Positions 34,976-44,645 of a DNA stretch of 53,244 nt are shown here, piece after piece. The notes below the pieces were generated by a model that made no database searches, was not told where the DNA came from, and worked only from the letters and a program-made list of their open reading frames with translations. Within the stretch, counting starts at the first letter, position 1, and each line of letters begins with the position of its first letter. The stretch covers positions 1-53,244 of the forward strand of contig CACIUL010000017.1 in NCBI GenBank assembly GCA_902589825.1, in the 5' to 3' direction. The position numbers were made by a program, and so were the translations under genes. This DNA comes from an uncultured Verrucomicrobiota bacterium (GTDB lineage Bacteria > Verrucomicrobiota > Verrucomicrobiia > Verrucomicrobiales > DEV007).

Positions 34976-37620
34976 TCAGTAGTAGCCTGATTGTCAGGGG
35001 AGCTTTTATCTTTCCCTTTGGGTTGATTCTTCTCTTTTGGACGGAGAATGATCCTTGGTATTGACAAGATGCTTCTGGGATTGAGTTCCCAGTCAAGGAT
35101 ACCTTTCTCATGAATTTTGGGCCGATTAAGAAGGCGGAAGTTTACTGGGCGCCAGTCCGGGGCATTGAAGGATCCTTCGCATTGATACTTGAAGAGCTTG
35201 GAAAGCGGCCACCCCACGATTTTCAAGGGACCACGGGCATTCATTTCTGCCTTGATATTGATTTGGTCAACAGCCTTGAGCGTGTTTATTTCACCTTCTG
35301 CCTGTAGGGTGAACCCAGGGGCAACTCCCTTAAACTCGACAAGGTTAATGATGCCGTCACCTTCATTGATCAGGGCGACATCAATGGTAGCGCCTTGACT
35401 TGACTTATCTGTCTGCCTGGTATCCAGCACGCTGCTGATGAGAAACGGGAGGGAGACTGTTCGGGTAGCAAGGTTGGCGTTGAGTTGGCGTGATATGGTG
35501 CCCATAAATGGCATGGAGAATATGTCAGCATTGGTGATGTTTGCCGTGGCCCTCCCGGTCCATGTTTCCGGTGAACTGCCCGGGACGTCAAATTCAAGCT
35601 GGCACGATAGGGTGCCTTCAGTGTCCTTATCTTTTAACCCATAGAGTGATGCTAATGGGGAAAAGTTGATGCCGTTAGCCTTAAGTTGACCGCTAATGCT
35701 GTTACCGCCATCGGCCATGTCAACCGAGCCAATGTAATTGGCTTGACCGCCAAATACATTTCCCGCGATATCGAGCTCAATCAGGGCCCCGTTCATTTTT
35801 ACCGTGCCTTCCGGTTCAGTGATAGAAAGGTCGCGCTTAAACAGGCTGAGATTGGCAGTTGCCGAGGACTGGAATGTTGACGTGAACCGGGAACGGCCAC
35901 GGTCACTGCTGTCGATGACTCCCTCAAGGGTCAGGTCGGGAGGTGCCTCGAAATGATATCGAGATAGGACCTCTGCAGTTTGCGGTGCGAAATATGAAGC
36001 AATATGAGCCGGGTAGGCCCTTCCGCGGATTCCCTCAAGTATCACCATTTCTTCGCGGTCCAGAACCTGTGCCATTTTACCGTCAATGAAGTGCCCTTCA
36101 GCAGGGTCGATTCGGAAATTCCGAAAGGTAATACCCCGGGAATCGGTTTCAAAAGTGCCGTTTGCCCCGAGTAAGGGAATGTTCTGGTATCTGCATTGAC
36201 CAATCCTGAAATGGCCGTTTGTCTGCCATGTTTCAGGTTCTTTCGATGAGCCCGATCCGGAGAAGTGAATGTTTACCGCCGGATTGTTACTGAAACTGAT
36301 GCGCTGCAGCAACTCCTTGGTGTTATCTTCACTGACAAATGGCGTGAACGTTGCCGGGTCCATCTTGATGGTGGCATCATAATTAACTTTACCGGATGTC
36401 TCATAAAGGACATTGCCGCTGAGCGTTCCGCTCATGTGCTCTAGCAGGAGATCGCGGACGTACCAACGCTCCGGGCCGATGGAGAAATCAGCACGGGCTC
36501 TCTGAAAATATTTCCCCCGGCTGCTGAGCCCTCCGGATGCGAAACTGCCCATCGCATGCATGCCATGAGTGCTTCCAGCATGTTGTCCTGAGATATAAAT
36601 TTCCCCCCTGGCTTCGAGTACAGGAGGATCACTGAAAACGATTTCGTCCAGTGAGGTGTTTTTCACCAGCGACGTCAGCAAGGCATGGGAATCAATTGAT
36701 GACTGGACATTGAAGGAAATTTTCTCACTGCCAATGCGCCACTTTGCATCAGCGAATAGCTGACCATAATGGTCTGTGATTTTTACTTGTTCAATGAATA
36801 CGTCAGGATGGCGATACTGTGCACGGGCATACAGATTTTCGCACTGATAATTATCACGTATTAGGCGTGATGCGTTCAGGTCAAGGATGGCCTCAATGCT
36901 TTCCGGATGCTCCAGGTCACCAACTAATTTAATATGGATATGAGGAAGGCGGTTGCCAATGGATTGGCACCTGCGCATTTCCCTGGCGACAAGATCCAAA
37001 ATTTCGCGCCGCTTCCGGATCATGTCGAGTTGTCCAAGGAGTGGTTGATGATCGTTTGCCGTGTCTATGGATCTGGGTCGCAATAATGATCCGACGAGGG
37101 TTACCTTGAACCCATTAAACCGGCATTCAGCCTGCTCGATTTCAAAACGGTTGCCGGGGATCTGGATACGGGCACTGAAATTCTTAATTTCAAGCCTTTC
37201 CGTTTCAGGGCTTGCGGGATCAATTGGCAGGGAGATATCAGCATCTCGCAGTTGGATGGTATTGAGGAATAGTTCCTTTCGCAGCAACTTTGCCAAGTCA
37301 ATGTCGAGGGTCACATTATTGATTGATGCCACCACGGACTCCCGCTTTTCCGTGGCAAATATTTTCACGTTGCGAGCAACAAGCCCGTCAATTGGATCAA
37401 TGGTGAGCTTGCCGATTTGTGCCTCAATGCCTCGCTTCTCAAATTCCTCCATGATAAGGCTGCGCCATTTTTGGCTAAAGCCCTTGTCATAGCCATAAAC
37501 AGCTGCCCATGTGCCAACGGCAAGCAAGAAAACGAGCAAATATTTGGCGTTACGTCTCAACAGGCGCATCAGTGCTGAAAGGATGCCGTTTGAAGCCCTG
37601 AAAGTCAAAGTGTGCAACAT
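34972..37620 (-). CDS. AsmA-like / DUF3971-type large envelope protein
   Basis: An 882-residue protein with one N-terminal membrane anchor (KYLLVFLLAVGTWAAVYGY) and a long beta-rich body. The body includes repeated features of AsmA/TamB-like proteins: GIEAQIGKLTIDPIDGLVARNVKIF near the start, many NxxxxL strand pairs, and a C-terminal GEINTLKAVDQINIKAEMNARGP of the AsmA_2 type. Such proteins span the periplasm and are linked to lipid transport and outer-membrane homeostasis. The family assignment is by eye. The start could also be ATG 37569, which brings the anchor closer to the N-terminus. The stop overlaps the stop of the kinase on the other strand. Confidence 0.72.
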   Translation of the reverse strand: MLHTLTFRASNGILSALMRLLRRNAKYLLVFLLAVGTWAAVYGYDKGFSQKWRSLIMEEFEKRGIEAQIGKLTIDPIDGLVARNVKIFATEKRESVVASINNVTLDIDLAKLLRKELFLNTIQLRDADISLPIDPASPETERLEIKNFSARIQIPGNRFEIEQAECRFNGFKVTLVGSLLRPRSIDTANDHQPLLGQLDMIRKRREILDLVAREMRRCQSIGNRLPHIHIKLVGDLEHPESIEAILDLNASRLIRDNYQCENLYARAQYRHPDVFIEQVKITDHYGQLFADAKWRIGSEKISFNVQSSIDSHALLTSLVKNTSLDEIVFSDPPVLEARGEIYISGQHAGSTHGMHAMGSFASGGLSSRGKYFQRARADFSIGPERWYVRDLLLEHMSGTLSGNVLYETSGKVNYDATIKMDPATFTPFVSEDNTKELLQRISFSNNPAVNIHFSGSGSSKEPETWQTNGHFRIGQCRYQNIPLLGANGTFETDSRGITFRNFRIDPAEGHFIDGKMAQVLDREEMVILEGIRGRAYPAHIASYFAPQTAEVLSRYHFEAPPDLTLEGVIDSSDRGRSRFTSTFQSSATANLSLFKRDLSITEPEGTVKMNGALIELDIAGNVFGGQANYIGSVDMADGGNSISGQLKANGINFSPLASLYGLKDKDTEGTLSCQLEFDVPGSSPETWTGRATANITNADIFSMPFMGTISRQLNANLATRTVSLPFLISSVLDTRQTDKSSQGATIDVALINEGDGIINLVEFKGVAPGFTLQAEGEINTLKAVDQINIKAEMNARGPLKIVGWPLSKLFKYQCEGSFNAPDWRPVNFRLLNRPKIHEKGILDWELNPRSILSIPRIILRPKEKNQPKGKDKSSPDNQATTD

Positions 37621-37681
37621 GGAAATATATTCATTGTCGGGAGATACTGTGAACTTGTGTTTTTGACCGGAAGGGCGATGC

Positions 37682-37711
37682 TTTTCAGCTGATACCGGCT
37701 CTTGTTATACT
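37682..37711 (+). promoter_or_regulatory. Tentative promoter of the MBL-fold hydrolase
   Basis: TTTTCA (37682-37687) and TATACT (37706-37711) are separated by 18 bases, about 28 bases before ATG 37739. The -10 is good and the -35 poor. Confidence 0.3.
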
Positions 37712-37738
37712 GACAGGGGCAATGCTTAAATCCTTTGT

Positions 37739-38596
37739 ATGCTTCGTTTTGCCGCCCTGGGTAGCGGGAGTTCTGGAAACAGTGCCCTCGTGTTCTCTGA
37801 CCATACCCGCCTGCTTGTAGATGCGGGTATTAGTTCCAAGCAGCTGCATCTACGCATGGCAAAACTTGGCATCACCCCTGAAAGTATTGATGGTATCCTG
37901 CTGACCCACGAACACAGTGACCACACGCGCGGGCTTGAGGTGTTTTGTCGTAAGGTAAACAAACCGGTTTATTGCAGTGCCGTTACCCGTGAATCGCTTT
38001 CCTCGGGGTTTGAAAACCCGGGTGGGTGGAGGATTATAGAGCATAGTGTTCCCTTTTCTGTGGGGGATGTGGAGATTAACGGCTTCACGGTGATGCACGA
38101 CGCGGTCGATCCCATGGGCTATGTCTTTTCATGCCGTGGCGCTGTGCTTGGGTTTGCCAGTGATCTCGGCCATGTGACAGCATCGATGCAGGCTGCGCTG
38201 AAGGGTGTACACTCGCTCTTTATTGAGGCAAATTATGATGACGTGATGCTCCAGAATGACAATCACAGGCCATGGTCGCTTAAGCAGAGAATTGCTTCAA
38301 GGCACGGGCATTTGTCCAATGCCCAGACAGCGGCGCTGGTTAAGGAAATTGCCACTGAAGGGCACTTACAAAGGGTGATACTTGGTCACCTGAGTGAGGA
38401 TTGTAATTGTCCTGTAGTTGCCACGGAGGCCGTGAATGCCGTTCTTCAGGAGGTTGCCGCGAATAAAGTTGAAGTAATTTGTGCCGAGCGAGATGCGCCC
38501 TGTGGTCCATTCCCGGTGAATAACATGGCTGTAGATGTTGCAGGACCACCGGATGACAGGCAGAATTTGCAGGGAGAGTTGGCGTTATTCATTTAG
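37739..38596 (+). CDS. MBL-fold metallo-hydrolase, YycJ/WalJ type
   Basis: A 285-residue metallo-beta-lactamase-fold protein. The N-terminal RFAALGSGSSGNSALV strand and LLVDAGISSKQL are typical of the YycJ/WalJ group, as is the metal motif LLTHEHSDHTRGL. Later metal-site regions include SDLGHVTASM, the EANYDD strand and ILGHLSEDCN. Relatives are 5'-3' DNA exonucleases associated with mismatch repair or with the WalRK regulon in Firmicutes. No walRK genes are nearby, so only the fold-level function is firm. It is probably cytoplasmic, with no signal peptide. Confidence 0.88.
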   Translation: MLRFAALGSGSSGNSALVFSDHTRLLVDAGISSKQLHLRMAKLGITPESIDGILLTHEHSDHTRGLEVFCRKVNKPVYCSAVTRESLSSGFENPGGWRIIEHSVPFSVGDVEINGFTVMHDAVDPMGYVFSCRGAVLGFASDLGHVTASMQAALKGVHSLFIEANYDDVMLQNDNHRPWSLKQRIASRHGHLSNAQTAALVKEIATEGHLQRVILGHLSEDCNCPVVATEAVNAVLQEVAANKVEVICAERDAPCGPFPVNNMAVDVAGPPDDRQNLQGELALFI

Positions 38597-38696
38597 GATT
38601 TGCCGGTTTTCATTTTATTTAATGTGTGTTGAAAGATAAACGCCATGTCAACCAGCCTTCTTTTCGGGGGAATTGAATACCCAATCCTGATACGCC

Positions 38697-40208
38697 TTGC
38701 CTGATTTTCCGCTACAGCCCAACTTTGAAGAATTCAAGGCACGTGTCTCGAGGGGCAACCTCATCCCTGTCTATGCCGAAATGACGGCAGATTATGAGAC
38801 GCCGCTCTCGGCGTTTCATAAGATTTCCGATGGCCGGAACTGCTTCCTTCTGGAATCAGCGGAAAGCAGTGAGAGTGTAGGCCGCTATTCCTTTGTCGGC
38901 AGTGGCCCACGCGCGGTGATTGAGGCAAGGGGTACAGTAGTCAAGGTTACTGAAGAGGGTGAAAGCCGTGAATTTGATAGTAGTTCCGGTGACCCGCTAA
39001 AGGACCTGGAGGAATTCATGGCAAAGTATAAGCCTGTGTCAGACCCGGGATTGCCTCTGTTCTACGGTGGGGCTGTTGGTTACCTATCTTATGATTCGGT
39101 GCGTTACTTTGAGCCGGGTATACCTGCCCCGCCCCCAGACCAATTAGGTCTTCCTGACATGATTTTTATGGTTACCGATACGGTGGTTATTTTTGACCAC
39201 CGCCTGCGCAAGCTGCTGATTGTTGCCAATGTCATGACAGGTGGTGATGAGGATGCGGATGCGCTCTATGAGGCTGCCAGAAGAATCATCAAAGAGACTG
39301 CGAAGAGGCTTACCAGCACGGCAGCCTTTCAGCCACTGGTTGGCGGGATCCCCACCCCGCCTGCTGAGCTTATCAGTAATACGACAAGGCAGGAATACTG
39401 TGACATGGTTGAGCGGGCGAAGGAATACATTAACGCGGGGGACGTCTTCCAGATTGTCCCCTCGCAGCGCTTTGAGGTTGATTACGACGGCCAGCCCATT
39501 GACCTTTACCGGGCATTAAGGGCGGTGAACCCATCCCCTTACATGTTTTGCCTGCAGTTTGAGGAAGGGTTTTCCCTGGTGGGGTGTTCCCCGGAGGTTC
39601 ACGTCCGGGCGATTGACGGCCGTATTGATATCAGGCCGATTGCCGGCACCAGGTGGCGAGGCGAAACTCCTGAGGAAGATGATGCATTGGCCAAGGACTT
39701 ATTGAGTGATCCTAAAGAGAGGGCGGAGCACATCATGCTCGTAGATCTTGCCCGTAACGATGTGGGGAGGGTTTCCGAATACGAGAGCGTGAAGGTTGAG
39801 GATTTCATGATTGTCGAACGTTACAGCCACGTCATGCATATTGTCTCAAATGTAACAGGCAGGTTGGCTCCCGGTAAAAATTCCTATGATGTCATGCGCG
39901 CGACTTTTCCTGCAGGAACGGTGAGTGGAGCACCGAAGATCCGGGCAATGGAGATCATTAATGAGCTGGAAAAGAGCAAGCGTTGTGCCTACTCCGGTGC
40001 TGTCGGCTATTTTGGATTTGATGGCAATCATGACTCTTGCATTGCGCTGAGGACTGCGGTGCTCAAAGACGGAAAGGCCTATGTGCAGGCCGGAGCCGGA
40101 GTGGTGGCAGATTCTGATCCAGATTACGAGTTCAATGAAACCGTCAACAAGGCCATGGGGCTGGTGAAGGGTATTGAGCGGGCTGGTTGCCTCGGCATCG
40201 AGGAGTAG
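38697..40208 (+). CDS. trpE: Anthranilate synthase component I
   Basis: A 503-residue chorismate-using enzyme that makes anthranilate, the first step of tryptophan synthesis, with ammonia from TrpG. The N-terminal NLIPVYAEM and LLESAE elements belong to the tryptophan feedback site. The catalytic core has PIAGTRWRGETPEEDD, DLARNDVGRV, FPAGTVSGAPKIRAMEII and AGAGVVADSDPDYEFNET. The start must be TTG 38697, because an in-frame stop lies just upstream and the next ATG would remove conserved residues. No trpG or other trp gene is adjacent. Confidence 0.96.
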   Translation: MPDFPLQPNFEEFKARVSRGNLIPVYAEMTADYETPLSAFHKISDGRNCFLLESAESSESVGRYSFVGSGPRAVIEARGTVVKVTEEGESREFDSSSGDPLKDLEEFMAKYKPVSDPGLPLFYGGAVGYLSYDSVRYFEPGIPAPPPDQLGLPDMIFMVTDTVVIFDHRLRKLLIVANVMTGGDEDADALYEAARRIIKETAKRLTSTAAFQPLVGGIPTPPAELISNTTRQEYCDMVERAKEYINAGDVFQIVPSQRFEVDYDGQPIDLYRALRAVNPSPYMFCLQFEEGFSLVGCSPEVHVRAIDGRIDIRPIAGTRWRGETPEEDDALAKDLLSDPKERAEHIMLVDLARNDVGRVSEYESVKVEDFMIVERYSHVMHIVSNVTGRLAPGKNSYDVMRATFPAGTVSGAPKIRAMEIINELEKSKRCAYSGAVGYFGFDGNHDSCIALRTAVLKDGKAYVQAGAGVVADSDPDYEFNETVNKAMGLVKGIERAGCLGIEE

Positions 40209-40320
40209 GTTTTTCCTGTAAGGTATCCTGCCGGGTATTTTGTTGAGAGTTGCCGGCGAGTCACCAAAATTTAATATCGACGCGAGCTTTTAACGTCTTA
40301 TTATTCTTTCTTACAGCTTC

Positions 40321-40833
40321 ATGAACGAAGATCAGTATCCGTTGGATCCCGCGTCTATAGACTGGACGAGTTGGCGGCCCAGCATGCGGGCAACCCTGCT
40401 TTTTCTGCATCGTGGCAGTGAAATCCTTTTAATTCACAAAAAGAGCGGCCTGGGGCGCGGCAAGGTGAATGCCCCGGGGGGCAAGATAGAGCAAGGTGAG
40501 AGCGCCTCGCAAGCTGCAGTCAGGGAAGTCTCCGAGGAAGTGGGCATTGATGTCTGGAACCCGGAGGAGATGGGAATCTTGCGCTTCCAGTTTATTCACG
40601 GTGAGCGTCTTGCCCTGCACTGTGTTGTGTTTCGTTCTTTTGAGTTTTCCGGAGAGGCTCATGAAACTCCTGAAGCTGACCCCTTCTGGTGTCCAGTTGA
40701 TCGGGTGCCTTACGAGAAAATGTGGAGTGATGACCAGTATTGGTTGCCGGGATTGCTCCAGGGGGGGAAGTTTGATGCAGATTTTGTCTTCGATGACGAG
40801 GAGCTTTTGTGGCGCAATGTTCGCTGGCGGTAA
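40321..40833 (+). CDS. MutT/MTH1-like Nudix hydrolase
   Basis: A 170-residue Nudix protein. The full Nudix box GGKIEQGESASQAAVREVSEEVGI lies near residues 50-73 with all the Gly and Glu positions that bind metal. The segment GLGRGKVNAPGGK before it and RFQFIHGERLALHCVVFRS after it are close to eukaryotic MTH1 and bacterial oxidised-purine-nucleoside triphosphatases. It may clean damaged nucleotides. The following exported protein gene begins 28 bases later, so the two may share a transcript, though their functions seem unrelated. Confidence 0.9.
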   Translation: MNEDQYPLDPASIDWTSWRPSMRATLLFLHRGSEILLIHKKSGLGRGKVNAPGGKIEQGESASQAAVREVSEEVGIDVWNPEEMGILRFQFIHGERLALHCVVFRSFEFSGEAHETPEADPFWCPVDRVPYEKMWSDDQYWLPGLLQGGKFDADFVFDDEELLWRNVRWR

Positions 40834-40861
40834 GTGATTATAGAGGTTAAGTTCTGGGGTG

Positions 40862-43800
40862 ATGAGAGAATGGCTGTTGCCCCCTGTGGCCGTGATTATC
40901 TTCGCGGTGATTCCCTGTGCTGCTGAACCGGCGCTGGATTTCAGTTATAGTGATGAGGGGTTAACCCTGCAGATTTCAGGAACTCCTTCTCGATCTCAGC
41001 GAGTCGAATTTAATGACGGTTCTGGTCCGTGGGGTATAGCTGCTGCCCGCAAGGGGAGCCCCCAGTGGGATGTCCCTGTCGAGATGCCTTCCGCTTCCCG
41101 GCTTTTCCGGGTTGTGGAATCGATTCCTCCTGTGATTGCCCCCAACAAGAGCTGGAAGAATGAGCTGACACTGCCTGAGGAACCTTTTTTATCAGGGAAT
41201 CTGGGTGAGTCTTTCGTGACGGTGAAATGGGTTAAGTTCCTGATTATCATTGATGATTGCACACGTGTTTATTTTCAGGACTCGGGCAAGTATCTCTTTC
41301 ACTATAATTTTGCCAGTGAATTACTTGCGCCTTTCATGGGCATGTCGGCTGGCGAATTTGATTCGGTAACTCTGTCCATGGAAGGGCAGCAGGCCATTCT
41401 TGGAGCAGTCCTTGTGGCTCCCTATACCAACGAGTTCGCTATTCAGGTGGTGGGTGAAGAACCTTATCCGCGTGAGATGCTGCGATACATTTATGAAGTC
41501 ATGGAGAGCAGGATAACACGTGGAGAACAATGGGATGGCTTTTATATGCCGACTGCCTCGCATGCAGCCGCTGCCCGTGCGGAGGCGGAGTATTTCTCGG
41601 CCAACGGCATTGACCTGGCTGAGCCTGACCGCTGGTCAGGGACCGGGGGATGTTATGTCGGTGGCTGGGCGCTCGGCCGCCTGCGTTACTTTGCCCATGA
41701 TGAGATTGAGGCCGCCTATGCCAGTGGTGATTTGTTGCCCACGGACATCCTGCTTACCGACCTTGTGCCTGCAGAACTTCCATTTGTTGCGGGTATTCTC
41801 ACCTTAACTCCAACCACGCCCAATTCTCACGTGGCAATCCTTGCCGAATCCTATGGGATCCCATTTGCTTACCTCGAGGATGAGCCGTCCCGTTCTACAG
41901 CTCTCCAACTTGAGGGAAAACAGGTGGCGTTCCGTACTTCGAGTGGCTATTTTGGAAGTTGTAACTTCAGTATTCTTGATGCATCGACAGTTCCTGATGA
42001 TTACGCTGATGAGATCCTCGGCCTGAAATCGCCTCCTGACCTCGACCTTGGCTCAAAGCTGCCAGCGGGATCGATTTCCGTTGCGGATTTGTCCACTGTA
42101 TGGCCTGAGGATATCCGTCATGTCGGTGGAAAGGCAGCCAATTTCGGTTTTTTACGCAGGGTGATCCCGGAGAGTTCGCCACAGGCGATGGCCTTTACCT
42201 TTGATTTATGGGATGACTACATGGACCAGGACCTGGGTGGGCGTACCTTGCGAGAGGAGATTGCATTGCGCCTTGAACCCCATGCCCAGTGGCCGGCTGA
42301 CATTGCCGCCCTGACAACTGCACTGCAGGAGGTCCGTGACCTGATCAAGAGCACAGCGGATTTTTCTGCACCCCGGAAGCAGGAAATTCTGGACAGCCTT
42401 TCACCCTTTGAGGCTCAGCGTAAGCTGCGTTTTCGCAGCAGTACCAATGTTGAGGACAGTGATGCATTTGTTGGTGCCGGTTTATATGACAGCTACAGCG
42501 GTTGCATCATGGATGATACCGACGGTGATGATACCGGTCCGTCACACTGTGATCCCGACCAGGAGGAAGAGCGTGGTGTATTCAGGGCCATGCGAAAAGT
42601 TTATGCGAGCTTCTATAACCTCAACGCCTACCTTGAGCGCCTGCGTCACGGGGTTGATGAATCCCAGGTTGGCATGGCCCTGCTGGTGCATTATTCCTTT
42701 CCCGACGAGATTGAGGCTGCCAACGGCGTGGCGGTTTCCGAACGGAACACGAGTTTTGGGTCTGTTTCCATTGAGGTGGAGATGGTCAGCCAGAAAGGTG
42801 CGGTTTCGGTAACCAATCCCGAGGGCGGGGCAATCCCTGAAGTGGTGGAGACATATATCTACAGGGGCAATTCAAATTTCGAGGGGGCCAATATGCAACA
42901 GCGCTCTTCATTATGCCGGCTTGGTGAAGAGGCGGTAATGCGCTGGGAGGATGACTACCTGGAATTTGGGAGCATGATTTTTGATCTTGGGGAGGCGTTC
43001 GTGGAGCATTTTCCGGAGAAAACCAGTCCCCGGCTGGAATTTGAGTATAAAAGGTTAACGGACGGAAAGTTGATGATAAAGCAAATGCGTGAGGTGCCCA
43101 GTGCCAGTCACATGCAGGCTCCAGGGATCGCACTTATTGATGCCCAGCAATCACTGGAGGTTTTCCAGGGAGAGTATGGTACCGTGATGGGTAATCACCG
43201 CCTCAAGTCAACCTGGTCATTACGGGGAGACAATCGCTGGGTGAATCCTGAATCTCTTTCACGGTCAATCGTCCAGGAAGCCGATGTGAATATTGCCCTG
43301 AGAGGTTCCGTGGAGTTGTTTTCAGGTCGGCCTGCTCTCTGGCCCCGCCACAAGTTCACGACACGTGCCCAAGGGCAGTCAACCTATGCCCGGGACGCAT
43401 GGATGTGGACATCCGGAGCAGGTCGGACAGGCCTGTGGCTGGAGGCATTATTACCCTCCGGCTCTGAATACTCGCAGGATCCCATTCGCTCATTCGCTCA
43501 GAACAGTCTTTACCTTGGTGCTGATTACCCCGGACCGGTCCTGGATTTTTCGATAGGCTGGCAGGGGGCGGATCCCGGGACTACCCGGCAGGACGTGGTC
43601 CGGCTGATTCCCGGTCATCCGGATGATCCGCCGCAGGAGGGCAGCCTGCTGCAGACCCGGTCAGGTGTGCGGGGCAAGGTGTCATTGCAGACACAGTTCT
43701 ACTGGCCACCCTATCCAACAGGACCGACTGCCGGCTATACGGCTCCTCTTGAGAAATGGGTTGCAACGACGATCACCGGCTTGACAGCAACACCGCTGGT

Positions 43801-44062
43801 CCTGCAGGGATATTATTCACAGACATACCGGCCAGGGCATCATAATTTCAGTGAATCATTTGTTTTTGAACCTGCCCTGGAAGTCGGCATTTCCCAGGGA
43901 CAACTTGATCAGCTTGATGCAGCCGGCGTGCGCCAGATTTTTTGGCACGTGGGAGGCAATACACCGGTGATCAAGCTGATCTCCGCGGATGGCAGCGTGC
44001 GCGACCCGGTGGGTGGTGGAGTCATTGGTATCCCCAGGGTAGACCTGGGCGGGGGGCGTTAA
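40862..44062 (+). CDS. Exported PEP-synthase-like protein (swivel His domain before ATP-grasp)
   Basis: A 1066-residue protein with a signal-like N-terminus (WLLPPVAVIIFAVIPCAA). A small beta region (about 25-90) and an uncharacterised region come first. Near 323, NSHVAILAESYGIP matches the phosphohistidine swivel domain of PEP synthase/PPDK. Then comes the nucleotide-binding ATP-grasp module: VGGKAANFGFLRR near 422, LRFRSSTNVEDSDAFVGAGLYDS near 525, and LMIKQMREVP near 741. About 320 residues of unknown fold follow. The PEP/pyruvate barrel is absent and the domain order is reversed relative to PEP synthase. Export of an ATP-grasp protein is odd, so the export signal deserves doubt as well as interest. 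Its stop codon abuts that of the next gene. Confidence 0.8.
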   Translation: MREWLLPPVAVIIFAVIPCAAEPALDFSYSDEGLTLQISGTPSRSQRVEFNDGSGPWGIAAARKGSPQWDVPVEMPSASRLFRVVESIPPVIAPNKSWKNELTLPEEPFLSGNLGESFVTVKWVKFLIIIDDCTRVYFQDSGKYLFHYNFASELLAPFMGMSAGEFDSVTLSMEGQQAILGAVLVAPYTNEFAIQVVGEEPYPREMLRYIYEVMESRITRGEQWDGFYMPTASHAAAARAEAEYFSANGIDLAEPDRWSGTGGCYVGGWALGRLRYFAHDEIEAAYASGDLLPTDILLTDLVPAELPFVAGILTLTPTTPNSHVAILAESYGIPFAYLEDEPSRSTALQLEGKQVAFRTSSGYFGSCNFSILDASTVPDDYADEILGLKSPPDLDLGSKLPAGSISVADLSTVWPEDIRHVGGKAANFGFLRRVIPESSPQAMAFTFDLWDDYMDQDLGGRTLREEIALRLEPHAQWPADIAALTTALQEVRDLIKSTADFSAPRKQEILDSLSPFEAQRKLRFRSSTNVEDSDAFVGAGLYDSYSGCIMDDTDGDDTGPSHCDPDQEEERGVFRAMRKVYASFYNLNAYLERLRHGVDESQVGMALLVHYSFPDEIEAANGVAVSERNTSFGSVSIEVEMVSQKGAVSVTNPEGGAIPEVVETYIYRGNSNFEGANMQQRSSLCRLGEEAVMRWEDDYLEFGSMIFDLGEAFVEHFPEKTSPRLEFEYKRLTDGKLMIKQMREVPSASHMQAPGIALIDAQQSLEVFQGEYGTVMGNHRLKSTWSLRGDNRWVNPESLSRSIVQEADVNIALRGSVELFSGRPALWPRHKFTTRAQGQSTYARDAWMWTSGAGRTGLWLEALLPSGSEYSQDPIRSFAQNSLYLGADYPGPVLDFSIGWQGADPGTTRQDVVRLIPGHPDDPPQEGSLLQTRSGVRGKVSLQTQFYWPPYPTGPTAGYTAPLEKWVATTITGLTATPLVLQGYYSQTYRPGHHNFSESFVFEPALEVGISQGQLDQLDAAGVRQIFWHVGGNTPVIKLISADGSVRDPVGGGVIGIPRVDLGGGR

Positions 44063-44581
44063 TTAACGGGACTGCTTCACATACCCGGCAATTTTCTCTT
44101 CGTCGTTTCCGGCCCCCCAGAGGAAGCGAAGAAAGTCTGCCGGGTGAATATCGTGCTGCCGGAGGAAATTGCGGTCACCTCCGCAGGCATACATGATGTC
44201 GGGATGAAGTTCCCCGCGCAGTTTTGCGCGTGCTTTCGTGATGATTCTTGGTAACCAGCGTATGCCATCGAGTTCGGCATCCCTTGGAGGAAGTTCATCG
44301 GGGGTGACTTCATGAATGCTTGGCTGGCAATCCTGTTGACTGAGGAAATAATCACGACGCACTGAGGCAATAAGAAGCGCAGTAATGGGACTTGGTTCTC
44401 CTTCATCGACATAATCCTCAATAAAATCAAAAAACTCTCGTGGCTTATAGCCAATGGAGCTGATGAACGCCATTTCGTCCGGCATATAGAGTGCTGCCGG
44501 ATCTCTTGATCCTGCCCGGTAGCGTTCCGTGCAGGATTCAAAGATTTCCAGAAAAGAGTTTTCCCAGGAATAGTTTTTCAT
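44063..44581 (-). CDS. DUF5069 domain protein
   Basis: A protein of about 172 residues. The C-terminal 75 residues match the DUF5069 pattern: WLPRIITKARAKLRGELH, then a Tyr-Ala-Cys-Gly-Gly-Asp segment, RNFLRQHDIHPADFL and a final GAGNDEEKIAGYV. This domain is common in Planctomycetes, Verrucomicrobia and Acidobacteria and has no known role. The N-terminal half (about 95 residues) is not recognised. The start is ATG 44581; an in-frame ATG at 44614 would add 11 residues. It is likely co-transcribed with the methyltransferase, whose stop is 64 bases upstream. Confidence 0.75.
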   Translation of the reverse strand: MKNYSWENSFLEIFESCTERYRAGSRDPAALYMPDEMAFISSIGYKPREFFDFIEDYVDEGEPSPITALLIASVRRDYFLSQQDCQPSIHEVTPDELPPRDAELDGIRWLPRIITKARAKLRGELHPDIMYACGGDRNFLRQHDIHPADFLRFLWGAGNDEEKIAGYVKQSR

Positions 44582-44645
44582 GCACCGGAATGTTAGTCCA
44601 ACGCCCGGGTTCATGCCATCAGTTTTGGATGATCCTTTTCAAGGG

